Positions 13,639 through 25,169 of a stretch of 64,000 nucleotides of DNA are shown in pieces. How positions within the stretch are numbered: position 1 is the stretch's first letter; each line of letters starts with the position of its first letter. The notes beneath the pieces were generated by a model, which was not told the origin of the DNA, searched no databases, and saw only the letters and a program-made list of their open reading frames with translations. The position numbers were made by a program, and so were the translations under genes. The stretch is from contig OX326958.1 in assembly GCA_946800325.1 (NCBI GenBank), forward strand, positions 14,536,992 to 14,600,991, in the 5' to 3' direction. This DNA is from Luzula sylvatica (Eukaryota > Streptophyta > Magnoliopsida > Poales > Juncaceae).

Positions 13639-13761
13639 GTTTGTTTTTCGATTCAAAACAATCTGTTTATGCTTTGGGGAGTTCAAATAATGTATTTTGA
13701 GATCATTTGAATCGTATCTTTTACCACATAACATTTCACAAAATTTACAAACACTAAGAAA
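13639..13761 (+). repeat. Type-1 marker monomer (B1)
   Basis: Same missing c; first monomer of the 22-mer, at the exact switch from 36-mer to 22-mer organisation. Confidence 0.88.
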
Positions 13762-14259
13762 GTTTATTTTTCGATTCAAAACAATATGTTTATGCTTTGG
13801 GTAGTTCAAATAACGTATTTTGAGATCATTTGAATCGTATCTTTTACTACATAACCTTTCACCAAAATTTACAAACACTGAGAAAGTTTGTTTTTCGATT
13901 CAAAACAATCTGTTTCTGCTATGGGGAGTTCAAATAATGTATTTTGAGATCATTTGAATCGTATCTTTTACCACATAACATTTCACCAAAATTTACAAAC
14001 ACTAAGAAAGTTTGTTTTTCGATTCAAAACAATCTGTTTATGCTTTGGGGAGTTCAAATAACGTATTTTGAGATCATTTGAATCGTATCTTTTACTACAT
14101 AACCTTTCACCAAAATTTACAAACACTGAGAAAGTTTGTTTTTCGATTCAAAACAATCTGTTTCTGCTATGGGGAGTTCAAATAATGTATTTTGAGATCA
14201 TTTGAATCGTATCTTTTACCACATAACATTTCACCAAAATTTACAAACACTAAGAAAGT

Positions 14260-14280
14260 TTGTTTTTCGATTCAAAACAA
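14260..14280. repeat. Short dyad: 7-bp stem, 7-base loop, once per monomer
   Basis: Monomer positions 3-9 (ttgtttt) and 17-23 (aaaacaa) are perfect reverse complements around the 7-base centre tcgattc. The same element is present in most monomers of the window. Types beginning gattttcg, ggttttcg or tatttttcg change one base of the left arm, and the type with ttacaattc followed by aaaaaa breaks both arms. Short dyads able to form non-B DNA are a reported property of many centromeric satellites; whether this one extrudes is unknown. Confidence 0.75.
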
Positions 14281-14333
14281 TCTGTTTATGCTTTGGGGAG
14301 TTCAAATAACGTATTTTGAGATCATTTGAATCG
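14268..14333. repeat. 9-bp inverted repeat within the monomer, 48-base spacing
   Basis: Monomer positions 11-19 (cgattcaaa) and 68-76 (tttgaatcg) are exact reverse complements separated by 48 bases. Both arms lie in the least variable parts of the monomer, and each carries one of its three CpG sites. A second, shorter pair (ttcaaat at 44-50, atttgaa at 67-73) shares the right arm, so the motif ttcaaa occurs three times in the unit, twice forward and once reversed. This could reflect an ancient internal duplication or inversion, or a binding site with two half-sites. No function can be assigned from sequence. Confidence 0.7.
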
Positions 14334-16365
14334 TATCTTTTACCACATAACATTTCACCAAAATTTACAAACACTAAGAAAGTTTATTTTTCGATTCAAA
14401 ACAATCTGTTTATGCTTTGGGGAGTTCAAATAACGTATTTTGAGATCATTTGAATCGTATCTTTTACCACATAACATTTCACCAAAATTTACAAACACTA
14501 AGAAAGTTTGTTTTTCGATTCAAAACAATATGTTTATGCCATGGGGAGTTCAAATAACGTATTTTGAGATCATTTGAATCGTATGTTTTACCACATAACA
14601 TTTCACCACAATTTACAAACACGGAGACAGTTTGTTTTTCGATTCAAAACAATTTGTTTATGGTTTGGGGAGTTCAAATAACGTATTTCTAGATCATTTG
14701 AATCGTATCTTTTACCACATAACATTTCACCAAAATTTACAAACACTAAGAAAGTTTGTTTTTCGATTCAAAACATTCTGTTTATGCTTTGGTGAGTTCA
14801 AATAACGTATTTTGAGATCATTTGAATCGTATCTTTTACCACATAACATTTCACCAAAATTTACAAACACTAAGAAAGTTTGGTTTTCGATTCAAAACAA
14901 TCTGTTTATGCTTTGGGGAGTTGAAATAACGTATTTTGAGATCATTTGAATCGTATCTTTTACCACATAACATTTCACCAAAATTTACAAACACTAAGAC
15001 AGTTTGTTTTTCGATTCAAAACAATTTGTTTATGCTTTAGGGAGTTCAAATAACGTATTTTTAGATCATTTGAATCGTAACTTTTACCACATAACATTTC
15101 ACCAAAATTTACAAACACTAAGAAAGTTTATTTTTCGATTCAAAACAATATGTTTATGCTTTGGGGAGTTCAAATAACGTATTTTGAGATCATTTGAATC
15201 GTATCTTTTACTACATGACATTTCACCAATATTTACAAACACTAAGAAAGTTTGTTTTTCGATTCAAAACAATATGTTTATGCTTTGGGGAGTTCAAATA
15301 ATGTATTTTGAGATCATTTGAATCGTATCTTTTACCACATAACATTTCACCAAAATTTACAAACACTAAGAAAGTTTGATTTTCGATTCAAAACAATCTG
15401 TTTATGCTTTGGGGAGTTCAAATAACGTATTTTGAGATCATTTGAATCGTATCTTTTACCACATAACATTTCACCAAAATTTACAAACACTAAGAAAGTT
15501 TATTTTTCGATTCAAAACAATCTGTTTATGCTTTGGGGAGTTCAAATAACGTATTTTGAGATCATTTGAATCGTATCTTTTACCACATAACATTTCACCA
15601 AAATTTACAAACACTAAGAAAGTTTGTTTTTCGATTCAAAACAATATGTTTATGCCATGGGGAGTTCAAATAACGTATTTTGAGATCATTTGAATCGTTT
15701 GTTTTACCACATAACATTTCACCACAATTTACAAACACTGAGACAGTTTGTTTTTCGATTCAAAACAATTTATTTATGGTTTGGGGAGTTCAAATAACGT
15801 ATTTCTAGATCATTTGAATCGTATCTTTTAGCACATAACATTTCACCAAAATTTACAAACACTAAGAAAGTTTGTTTTTCGATTCAAAACATTCTGTTTA
15901 TGCTTTGGTGAGTTCAAATAACGTATTTTGAGATCATTTGAATCGTATCTTTTACCACATAACATTTCACCAAAATTTACAAACACTAAGAAAGTTTGTT
16001 TTTCGATTCAAAACAATCTGTTTATGCTATGGGGAGTTCAAATAACGTATTTTGAGATCATTTGAATCGTATCTTTTACCACATAACATTTCACCACAAT
16101 TTACAAACACTGAGACAGTTTGTTTTTCGATTCAAAACAATTTGTTTATGCTTTGGGGAGTTCAAATAACGTATTTTTAGATCATTTGAATCGTATCTTT
16201 TACCACATAACATTTCACCAAAATTTGCAAACACTAAGAAAGTTTGTTTTTCGATTCAAAACAATTTGTTTATGCTTTGGGGAGTTCAAATAACGTATTT
16301 TGAGATCATTTGAATCGTATCTTTTACTACATAACATTTCACCAAAATTTACAAACACTAAGAAA

Positions 16366-16488
16366 GTTTGTTTTTCGATTCAAAACAATCTGTTTATGCT
16401 TTGGGGAGTTCAAATAATGTATTTTGAGATCATTTGAATCGTATCTTTTACCACATAACATTTCACAAAATTTACAAACACTTAGAAA
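16366..16488 (+). repeat. Type-1 marker monomer (B2)
   Basis: Same missing c; its tail has the private cacttag. Confidence 0.88.
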
Positions 16489-18720
16489 GTTTATTTTTCG
16501 ATTCAAAACAATATGTTTATGCTTTGGGTAGTTCAAATAACGTATTTTGAGATCATTTGAATCGTATCTTTTACTACATAACCTTTCACCAAAATTTACA
16601 AACACTGAGAAAGTTTGTTTTTCGATTCAAAACAATCTGTTTCTGCTATGGGGAGTTCAAATAATGTATTTTGAGATCATTTGAATCGTATCTTTTACCA
16701 CATAACATTTCACCAAAATTTACAAACACTAAGAAAGTTTGTTTTTCGATTCAAAACAATCTGTTTATGCTTTGGGGAGTTCAAATAACGTATTTTGAGA
16801 TCATTTGAATCGTATCTTTTACTACATAACCTTTCACCAAAATTTACAAACACTGAGAAAGTTTGTTTTTCGATTCAAAACAATCTGTTTCTGCTATGGG
16901 GAGTTCAAATAATGTATTTTGAGATCATTTGAATCGTATCTTTTACCACATAACATTTCACCAAAATTTACAAACACTAAGAAAGTTTGTTTTTCGATTC
17001 AAAACAATCTGTTTATGCTTTGGGGAGTTCAAATAACGTATTTTGAGATCATTTGAATCGTATCTTTTACCACATAACATTTCACCAAAATTTACAAACA
17101 CTAAGAAAGTTTATTTTTCGATTCAAAACAATCTGTTTATGCTTTGGGGAGTTCAAATAACGTATTTTGAGATCATTTGAATCGTATCTTTTACCACATA
17201 ACATTTCACCAAAATTTACAAACACTAAGAAAGTTTGTTTTTCGATTCAAAACAATATGTTTATGCCATGGGGAGTTCAAATAACGTATTTTGAGATCAT
17301 TTGAATCGTATGTTTTACCACATAACATTTCACCACAATTTACAAACACGGAGACAGTTTGTTTTTCGATTCAAAACAATTTGTTTATGGTTTGGGGAGT
17401 TCAAATAACGTATTTCTAGATCATTTGAATCGTATCTTTTACCACATAACATTTCACCAAAATTTACAAACACTAAGAAAGTTTGTTTTTCGATTCAAAA
17501 CATTCTGTTTATGCTTTGGTGAGTTCAAATAACGTATTTTGAGATCATTTGAATCGTATCTTTTACCACATAACATTTCACCAAAATTTACAAACACTAA
17601 GAAAGTTTGGTTTTCGATTCAAAACAATCTGTTTATGCTTTGGGGAGTTGAAATAACGTATTTTGAGATCATTTGAATCGTATCTTTTACCACATAACAT
17701 TTCACCAAAATTTACAAACACTAAGACAGTTTGTTTTTCGATTCAAAACAATTTGTTTATGCTTTAGGGAGTTCAAATAACGTATTTTTAGATCATTTGA
17801 ATCGTAACTTTTACCACATAACATTTCACCAAAATTTACAAACACTAAGAAAGTTTATTTTTCGATTCAAAACAATCTGTTTATGCTTTGGGGAGTTCAA
17901 ATAACGTATTTTGAGATCATTTGAATCGTATCTTTTACTACATGACATTTCACCAATATTTACAAACACTAAGAAAGTTTGTTTTTCGATTCAAAACAAT
18001 ATGTTTATGCTTTGGGGAGTTCAAATAATGTATTTTGAGATCATTTGAATCGTATCTTTTACCACATAACATTTCACCAAAATTTACAAACACTAAGAAA
18101 GTTTGATTTTCGATTCAAAACAATCTGTTTATGCTTTGGGGAGTTCAAATAACGTATTTTGAGATCATTTGAATCGTATCTTTTACCACATAACATTTCA
18201 CCAAAATTTACAAACACTAAGAAAGTTTATTTTTCGATTCAAAACAATCTGTTTATGCTTTGGGGAGTTCAAATAACGTATTTTGAGATCATTTGAATCG
18301 TATCTTTTACCACATAACATTTCACCAAAATTTACAAACACTAAGAAAGTTTGTTTTTCGATTCAAAACAATATGTTTATGCCATGGGGAGTTCAAATAA
18401 CGTATTTTGAGATCATTTGAATCGTTTGTTTTACCACATAACATTTCACCACAATTTACAAACACTGAGACAGTTTGTTTTTCGATTCAAAACAATTTAT
18501 TTATGGTTTGGGGAGTTCAAATAACGTATTTCTAGATCATTTGAATCGTATCTTTTAGCACATAACATTTCACCAAAATTTACAAACACTAAGAAAGTTT
18601 GTTTTTCGATTCAAAACATTCTGTTTATGCTTTGGTGAGTTCAAATAACGTATTTTGAGATCATTTGAATCGTATCTTTTACCACATAACATTTCACCAA
18701 AATTTACAAACACTAAGAAA

Positions 18721-18844
18721 GTTTGGTTTTCGATTCAAAACAATCTGTTTATGCTATGGGGAGTTCAAATAACGTATTTTGAGATCATTTGAATCGTATC
18801 TTTTACCACATAACATTTCACCACAATTTACAAACACTGAGACA
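18721..18844 (+). repeat. Hybrid monomer: type-10 head, type-34 tail
   Basis: Its first bases carry ggttttcg, found elsewhere only in type-10-like monomers, which otherwise have gttgaaat. From position 36 it carries ctatgg, then ccacaa and ctgag, which define type 34. The exchange therefore fell between monomer positions 7 and 35. It is a readable breakpoint of an in-register deletion of 23 to 24 monomers. Confidence 0.8.
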
Positions 18845-19092
18845 GTTTGTTTTTCGATTCAAAACAATTTGTTTATGCTTTGGGGAGTTCAAATAACGTA
18901 TTTTTAGATCATTTGAATCGTATCTTTTACCACATAACATTTCACCAAAATTTGCAAACACTAAGAAAGTTTGTTTTTCGATTCAAAACAATTTGTTTAT
19001 GCTTTGGGGAGTTCAAATAACGTATTTTGAGATCATTTGAATCGTATCTTTTACTACATAACATTTCACCAAAATTTACAAACACTAAGAAA

Positions 19093-19215
19093 GTTTGTTT
19101 TTCGATTCAAAACAATCTGTTTATGCTTTGGGGAGTTCAAATAATGTATTTTGAGATCATTTGAATCGTATCTTTTACCACATAACATTTCACAAAATTT
19201 ACAAACACTAAGAAA
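19093..19215 (+). repeat. Type-1 marker monomer (B3)
   Basis: Same missing c. It is the last marker before a 9.9-kb stretch without one. Confidence 0.88.
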
Positions 19216-21943
19216 GTTTATTTTTCGATTCAAAACAATATGTTTATGCTTTGGGTAGTTCAAATAACGTATTTTGAGATCATTTGAATCGTATCTTTTA
19301 CTACATAACCTTTCACCAAAATTTACAAACACTGAGAAAGTTTGTTTTTCGATTCAAAACAATCTGTTTCTGCTATGGGGAGTTCAAATAATGTATTTTG
19401 AGATCATTTGAATCGTATCTTTTACCACATAACATTTCACCAAAATTTACAAACACTAAGAAAGTTTGTTTTTCGATTCAAAACAATCTGTTTATGCTTT
19501 GGGGAGTTCAAATAACGTATTTTGAGATCATTTGAATCGTATCTTTTACTACATAACCTTTCACCAAAATTTACAAACACTGAGAAAGTTTGTTTTTCGA
19601 TTCAAAACAATCTGTTTCTGCTATGGGGAGTTCAAATAATGTATTTTGAGATCATTTGAATCGTATCTTTTACCACATAACATTTCACCAAAATTTACAA
19701 ACACTAAGAAAGTTTGTTTTTCGATTCAAAACAATCTGTTTATGCTTTGGGGAGTTCAAATAACGTATTTTGAGATCATTTGAATCGTATCTTTTACCAC
19801 ATAACATTTCACCAAAATTTACAAACACTAAGAAAGTTTATTTTTCGATTCAAAACAATCTGTTTATGCTTTGGGGAGTTCAAATAACGTATTTTGAGAT
19901 CATTTGAATCGTATCTTTTACCACATAACATTTCACCAAAATTTACAAACACTAAGAAAGTTTGTTTTTCGATTCAAAACAATATGTTTATGCCATGGGG
20001 AGTTCAAATAACGTATTTTGAGATCATTTGAATCGTATGTTTTACCACATAACATTTCACCACAATTTACAAACACGGAGACAGTTTGTTTTTCGATTCA
20101 AAACAATTTGTTTATGGTTTGGGGAGTTCAAATAACGTATTTCTAGATCATTTGAATCGTATCTTTTACCACATAACATTTCACCAAAATTTACAAACAC
20201 TAAGAAAGTTTGTTTTTCGATTCAAAACATTCTGTTTATGCTTTGGTGAGTTCAAATAACGTATTTTGAGATCATTTGAATCGTATCTTTTACCACATAA
20301 CATTTCACCAAAATTTACAAACACTAAGAAAGTTTGGTTTTCGATTCAAAACAATCTGTTTATGCTTTGGGGAGTTGAAATAACGTATTTTGAGATCATT
20401 TGAATCGTATCTTTTACCACATAACATTTCACCAAAATTTACAAACACTAAGACAGTTTGTTTTTCGATTCAAAACAATTTGTTTATGCTTTAGGGAGTT
20501 CAAATAACGTATTTTTAGATCATTTGAATCGTAACTTTTACCACATAACATTTCACCAAAATTTACAAACACTAAGAAAGTTTATTTTTCGATTCAAAAC
20601 AATCTGTTTATGCTTTGGGGAGTTCAAATAACGTATTTTGAGATCATTTGAATCGTATCTTTTACTACATGACATTTCACCAATATTTACAAACACTAAG
20701 AAAGTTTGTTTTTCGATTCAAAACAATATGTTTATGCTTTGGGGAGTTCAAATAATGTATTTTGAGATCATTTGAATCGTATCTTTTACCACATAACATT
20801 TCACCAAAATTTACAAACACTAAGAAAGTTTGATTTTCGATTCAAAACAATCTGTTTATGCTTTGGGGAGTTCAAATAACGTATTTTGAGATCATTTGAA
20901 TCGTATCTTTTACCACATAACATTTCACCAAAATTTACAAACACTAAGAAAGTTTATTTTTCGATTCAAAACAATCTGTTTATGCTTTGGGGAGTTCAAA
21001 TAACGTATTTTGAGATCATTTGAATCGTATCTTTTACCACATAACATTTCACCAAAATTTACAAACACTAAGAAAGTTTGTTTTTCGATTCAAAACAATA
21101 TGTTTATGCCATGGGGAGTTCAAATAACGTATTTTGAGATCATTTGAATCGTTTGTTTTACCACATAACATTTCACCACAATTTACAAACACTGAGACAG
21201 TTTGTTTTTCGATTCAAAACAATTTATTTATGGTTTGGGGAGTTCAAATAACGTATTTCTAGATCATTTGAATCGTATCTTTTAGCACATAACATTTCAC
21301 CAAAATTTACAAACACTAAGAAAGTTTGTTTTTCGATTCAAAACATTCTGTTTATGCTTTGGTGAGTTCAAATAACGTATTTTGAGATCATTTGAATCGT
21401 ATCTTTTACCACATAACATTTCACCAAAATTTACAAACACTAAGAAAGTTTGGTTTTCGATTCAAAACAATCTGTTTATGCTTTGGGGAGTTGAAATAAC
21501 GTATTTTGAGATCATTTGAATCGTATCTTTTACCACATAATATTTCACCAAAATTTACAAACACTAAGACAGTTTGTTTTTCGATTCAAAACAATTTGTT
21601 TATGCTTTAGGGAGTTCAAATAACGTATTTTTAGATCATTTGAATCGTAACTTTTACCACATAACATTTCACCAAAATTTACAAACACTAAGAAAGTTTA
21701 TTTTTCGATTCAAAACAATCTGTTTATGCTTTGGGGAGTTCAAATAACGTATTTTGAGATCATTTGAATCGTATCTTTTACTACATAACATTTCACCAAT
21801 ATTTACAAACACTAAGAAAGTTTGTTTTTCGATTCAAAACAATATGTTTATGCTTTGGGGAGTTCAAATAATGTATTTTGAGATCATTTGAATCGTATCT
21901 TTTACCACATAACATTTCACCAAAATTTACAAACACTAAGAAA
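19093..21943 (+). repeat. Third 22-mer-like unit B3, diverging at its end (23 monomers)
   Basis: The first 19 monomers match B1 and B2. Where those copies pass to type 34, this one continues at 21448 with the type-10 form (ggttttcg, gttgaaat), then ctttaggg with gtaactttt (21572), tatttttcg (21696) and an aatg monomer (21820). These four repeat 20332-20827 at a spacing of 9 monomers (1116 bp). B3 therefore records the 9-monomer tandem duplication without the jump to types 34-36 and leads straight into the next HOR family. Confidence 0.85.
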
Positions 21944-24900
21944 GTTTGTTTTTCGATTCAAAACAATATGTTTATGCCATGGGGAGTTCAAATAACGTAT
22001 TTTGAGATCATTTGAATCGTATGTTTTACCACATAACATTTCACCACAATTTACAAACACTGAGACAGTTTGTTTTTCGATTCAAAACAATTTGTTTATG
22101 GTTTGGGGAGTTCAAATAACGTATTTCTAGATCATTTGAATCGTATCTTTTACCACATAACATTTCACCAAAATTTACAAACACTAAGAAAGTTTGTTTT
22201 TCGATTCAAAACATTCTGTTTATGCTTTGGTGAGTTCAAATAACGTATTTTGAGATCATTTGAATCGTATCTTTTACCCCACAAAACATTTCACCAAAAT
22301 TTACAAACACTAAGAAAGTTTCGTTTTCGATTCAAAACAATCTGTTTATGCTTTGGGGAGTTGAAATAACGTATTTTGAGATCATTTGAATCGTATCTTT
22401 GACCACATAACATTTCACCAAAATTTACAAACACTAAGACAGTTTGTTTTTCGATTCAAAACAATTTGTTTATGCTTTAGGGAGTTCAAATAACGTATTT
22501 TTAGATCATTTGAATCGTAACTTTTACCACATAACATTTCACCAAAATTTACAAACACTAAGAAAGTTTGTTTTTCGATTCAAAACAATTTGTTTATGCT
22601 TAGGGGAGTTCAAATAACGTATTTTGAGAACTTTTGAATCGTATCTTTTTCTACATAACATTTCATCAAAATTTACAAACACTAAGAAAGTTTGTTTTTC
22701 GATTCAAAACAATCTGTTTATGCTTTGGGGAGTTCAAATAACGTATTTTGAGATCATTTGAATCGTATCTTTTACCACCTAATATTTCACCAAAATTTAC
22801 AAACACTAAGAAAGTTTGTTTTTCGATTCAAAACAATTTGATTATGCTTTGGGGAGTTCAAATAACGTATTTTGAGATCATTTGAATCGTATATTTTACT
22901 ACATAACATTTCACCAAAATTTACACACACTAAGAAAGTTTGTTTTTCGATTCAAAACAATATGTTTATGCTTTAGGGAGTTCCAATAACGTATTTGTAC
23001 ATCATTTGAATCGTATCTTTTACCACATAACATTTCACCAAAATTAACAAACTCTAAGAAATTTTGTTTTTCGATTCAAAACAATCTGTTTATGCTTTGG
23101 TGAGTTCAAATAACGTATTTTGAGATCATTTGAATCGTATCTTTTACTACATAACATTTCACCAAAATTTACAAACACTAAGAAAGTTTGTTTTTCGATT
23201 CAAAACAATATGTTTATGCTTTAGGGAGTTCCAATAACGTATTTTTACATCATTTGAATCGTATCTTTTACCACATAACATTTCACCAAAATTTACAAAC
23301 ACTAAGAAATTTTGTTTTTCGATTCAAAACAATCTGTTTATGCTTTGGGGAGTTCAAATAACATATTTTGAGATCATTTGAATCGTATCTTTTACCACAT
23401 AACATTTCACCAAAATTTACAAACACTAAGACAGTTTGTTTTTCGATTCAAAACAATTTGTTTATGCTTTGGGGAGTTCAAATAACGTATTTTTAGATCA
23501 TTTGAATCGTATCTTTTACCACATAACATTTCACCAAAATTTACAAACACTAAAAAAGTTTGTTTTTCGATTCAAAACAATTTGTTTATGCTTTGGGGAG
23601 TTCAAATAACGTATTTTGAGATCATTTGAATCGTATCTTTTACTACATAACATTTCACCAAAATTTACAAACACTAAGAAAGTTTGTTTTTCGATACAAA
23701 ACAATCTGTTTATGCTTTGGGGAGTTCAAATAACGTATTTTGAGATCATTTGAATCGTATCTTTTACCACATAACATTTCACCAAAATTTACAAACACTA
23801 AGAAAGTTTGTTTTTCAATTCAAAAAAATATGTTTATGCTTTGGGGAGTTCAAATAACGTATTTTGAGATCATTTGAATCGTATCTTTTACCACATAACA
23901 TTTCACCAAAATTTACAAACACTAAGACAGTTTGTTTTTCGATTCAAAACAATTTGTTTATGCTTTGGGGAGTTCAAATAACGTATTTTTAGATCATTTG
24001 AATCGTATCTTTTACCACATAACATTTCACCAAAATTTACAAACACTAAGAAAGTTTGTTTTTCGATTCAAAACAATTTGTTTATGCTTTGGGTAGTTTA
24101 AATAACGTATTTTGAGATCATTTGAATCGTATCTTTTTCTACATAACATTTCACCAAAATTTACAAACACTAAGAAAGTTTGTTTTTCGATTCAAAACAA
24201 TCTGTTCATGATTTGGGGAGTTCAAATAATGTATTTTGAGATCATTTGAATCGTATCTTTTACCACATAACATTTCACCAAAATTTGCAAACACTAAGAA
24301 AGTTTGTTTTTCGATTCAAAACAATCTGTTTATGCTTTGGGTAGTTCAAATAAAGTATTTTGAGATCATTTGAATCGTATCTTTCACCACATAACATTTC
24401 ACCAAAATTTACAAACACTAAGAAATTTTGTTTTTCGATTCAAAACAATCTGTTTATGCTTTGGGGAGATCAAATAACGTATTTTGAGATCATTTGAATC
24501 GTATCTTTTACCACATAACATTTCACCAAAATTTACAACCACTAAGACAGTTTGTTTTTCGATTCAAAACAATATGTTTATGCTTTGGGGAGTTCCAATA
24601 ACGTATTTTGAGATCATTTGAATCGTATCTTTTACTACATAACATTTCACCAAAATTTACAAACACTAAGAAAGTTTGTTTTTCGATTCAAAACAATCTG
24701 TTCATGATTTGGGGAGTTCAAATAATGTATTTTGAGATCATTTGAATCGTATCTTTTACCACATAACATTTCACCAAAATTTACAAACACTAAGAAATTT
24801 TGTTTTTCGATTCAAAACAATCTGTTTATGCTTTGGGGAGTTCAAATAACGTATTTTGAGATCATTTGAATCGTATCTTTTACCACATAACATTTCACCG

Positions 24901-25169
24901 AAATTTACAAACACTAAGAAAGTTTGTTTTTCGATTCAAAACAATCTGTTTATGCTATGGGGAGTTCAAATAACGTATTTTGAAATCATTTGAATCGTAT
25001 CTTTTACCACATAACATTTCACCACAATTTACAAACACTGAGACAGTTTGTTTTTCGATTCAAAACAATTTGTTTATGCTTTGGGGAGTTCAAATAACGT
25101 ATTTTGAGATCATTTGAATCGTATCTTTTACCACATAACATTTCACCAAAATTTACAAACACTAAGAAA
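21944..25169 (+). repeat. 26-monomer HOR, copy C1 (3226 bp)
   Basis: Begins with the five-monomer module ccatgg, ggtttgg, acattctg, gttgaaat, ctttaggg (21944-22565). Family-specific monomers follow: gagaactttt with catcaaaa (22566), acctaatattt (22690), tttgattatgc with acacacac (22814), tttgtacatc with aactc (22938), ggtgag (23062). A stretch like types 13-27 comes next, including gatacaaa at 23682, and the unit closes with ctatgg carrying gaaatc (24922). The 2-bp excess over 26 x 124 comes from the irregular monomer at 22192. Confidence 0.88.
22192..22317 (+). repeat. 126-bp monomer with a 2-bp gain
   Basis: Around 22276-22290 the usual accacataacatt reads accccacaaaacatt, a net gain of two bases with neighbouring changes. 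It is one of only two length gains in the window and shifts the register of everything downstream by 2. The following monomer (22318) also has private bases (gtttcgtttt, ttgaccac), so this is a small cluster of changes. A base-calling or assembly error is possible. Confidence 0.85.

Larger units (their letters stand above)
14258..14381 (+). repeat. Exemplar consensus-like 124-bp monomer
   Basis: This copy carries the commonest base at nearly every variable site. By hand it has 36 G or C in 124 (29%): 16 G and 20 C. Relatively constant blocks are positions 11-21 (cgattcaaaac), 38-51 (ggggagttcaaata), 66-79 (catttgaatcgtat) and 88-102. Variable sites used for typing are 1 (g or t), 5-8 (gtttt, gattt, ggttt, atttt), 25-36 (ctg, ttg or atg, then tttatgctttgg, tcatgattt or tctgctatgg), 56-63 (ttttgag, tttttag, tttttac, tttctag), 81-86 (accac, actac, acaac, tctac) and 105-111 (aattta, aattaa, aatttg). 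Monomer boundaries are my choice; the phase of a tandem repeat is arbitrary. Confidence 0.95.
13639..16365 (+). repeat. 22-monomer HOR, copy B1 (2727 bp)
   Basis: The unit opens with types 1-3 and ends with types 34-36 of the 36-mer, but the centre (types 12-33) is absent and a stretch resembling types 3-11 is present twice. Two tctgctatgg monomers (13886, 14134) and two ccatgg monomers (14506, 15622, 9 monomers apart) show the internal duplications. Unit-specific variants are acggag at 14622, gtaactttt near 15077, catgacattt near 15216 and gtttgtttt near 15698. The monomer at 15994 joins the early part of the HOR (types 7-9 precede it) to type 34 (ctatgg). Confidence 0.9.
16366..19092 (+). 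repeat. 22-monomer HOR, copy B2 (2727 bp)
   Basis: Repeats B1 monomer for monomer. The main difference is the junction monomer at 18721: it begins ggttttcg (type 10) and continues as ctatgg (type 34), so it is an unconverted fusion monomer, whereas its counterpart at 15994 has an ordinary head. The monomer at 17874 has atctg where B1 has atatg at 15126. The fusion monomer marks where the deletion that made the 22-mer probably took place. Confidence 0.9.

Noticed and set aside
14258..14381. CENP-B box (mammalian 17-bp site)
   Set aside because: No part of the monomer fits the core pattern of the box (ttcg followed by the a-rich and cggg elements).
14258..14381. Yeast-type replication origin core (ACS-like, around gtttatgcttt)
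   Set aside because: The best match misses essential positions, and AT-rich DNA gives such matches by chance; the host is unknown.
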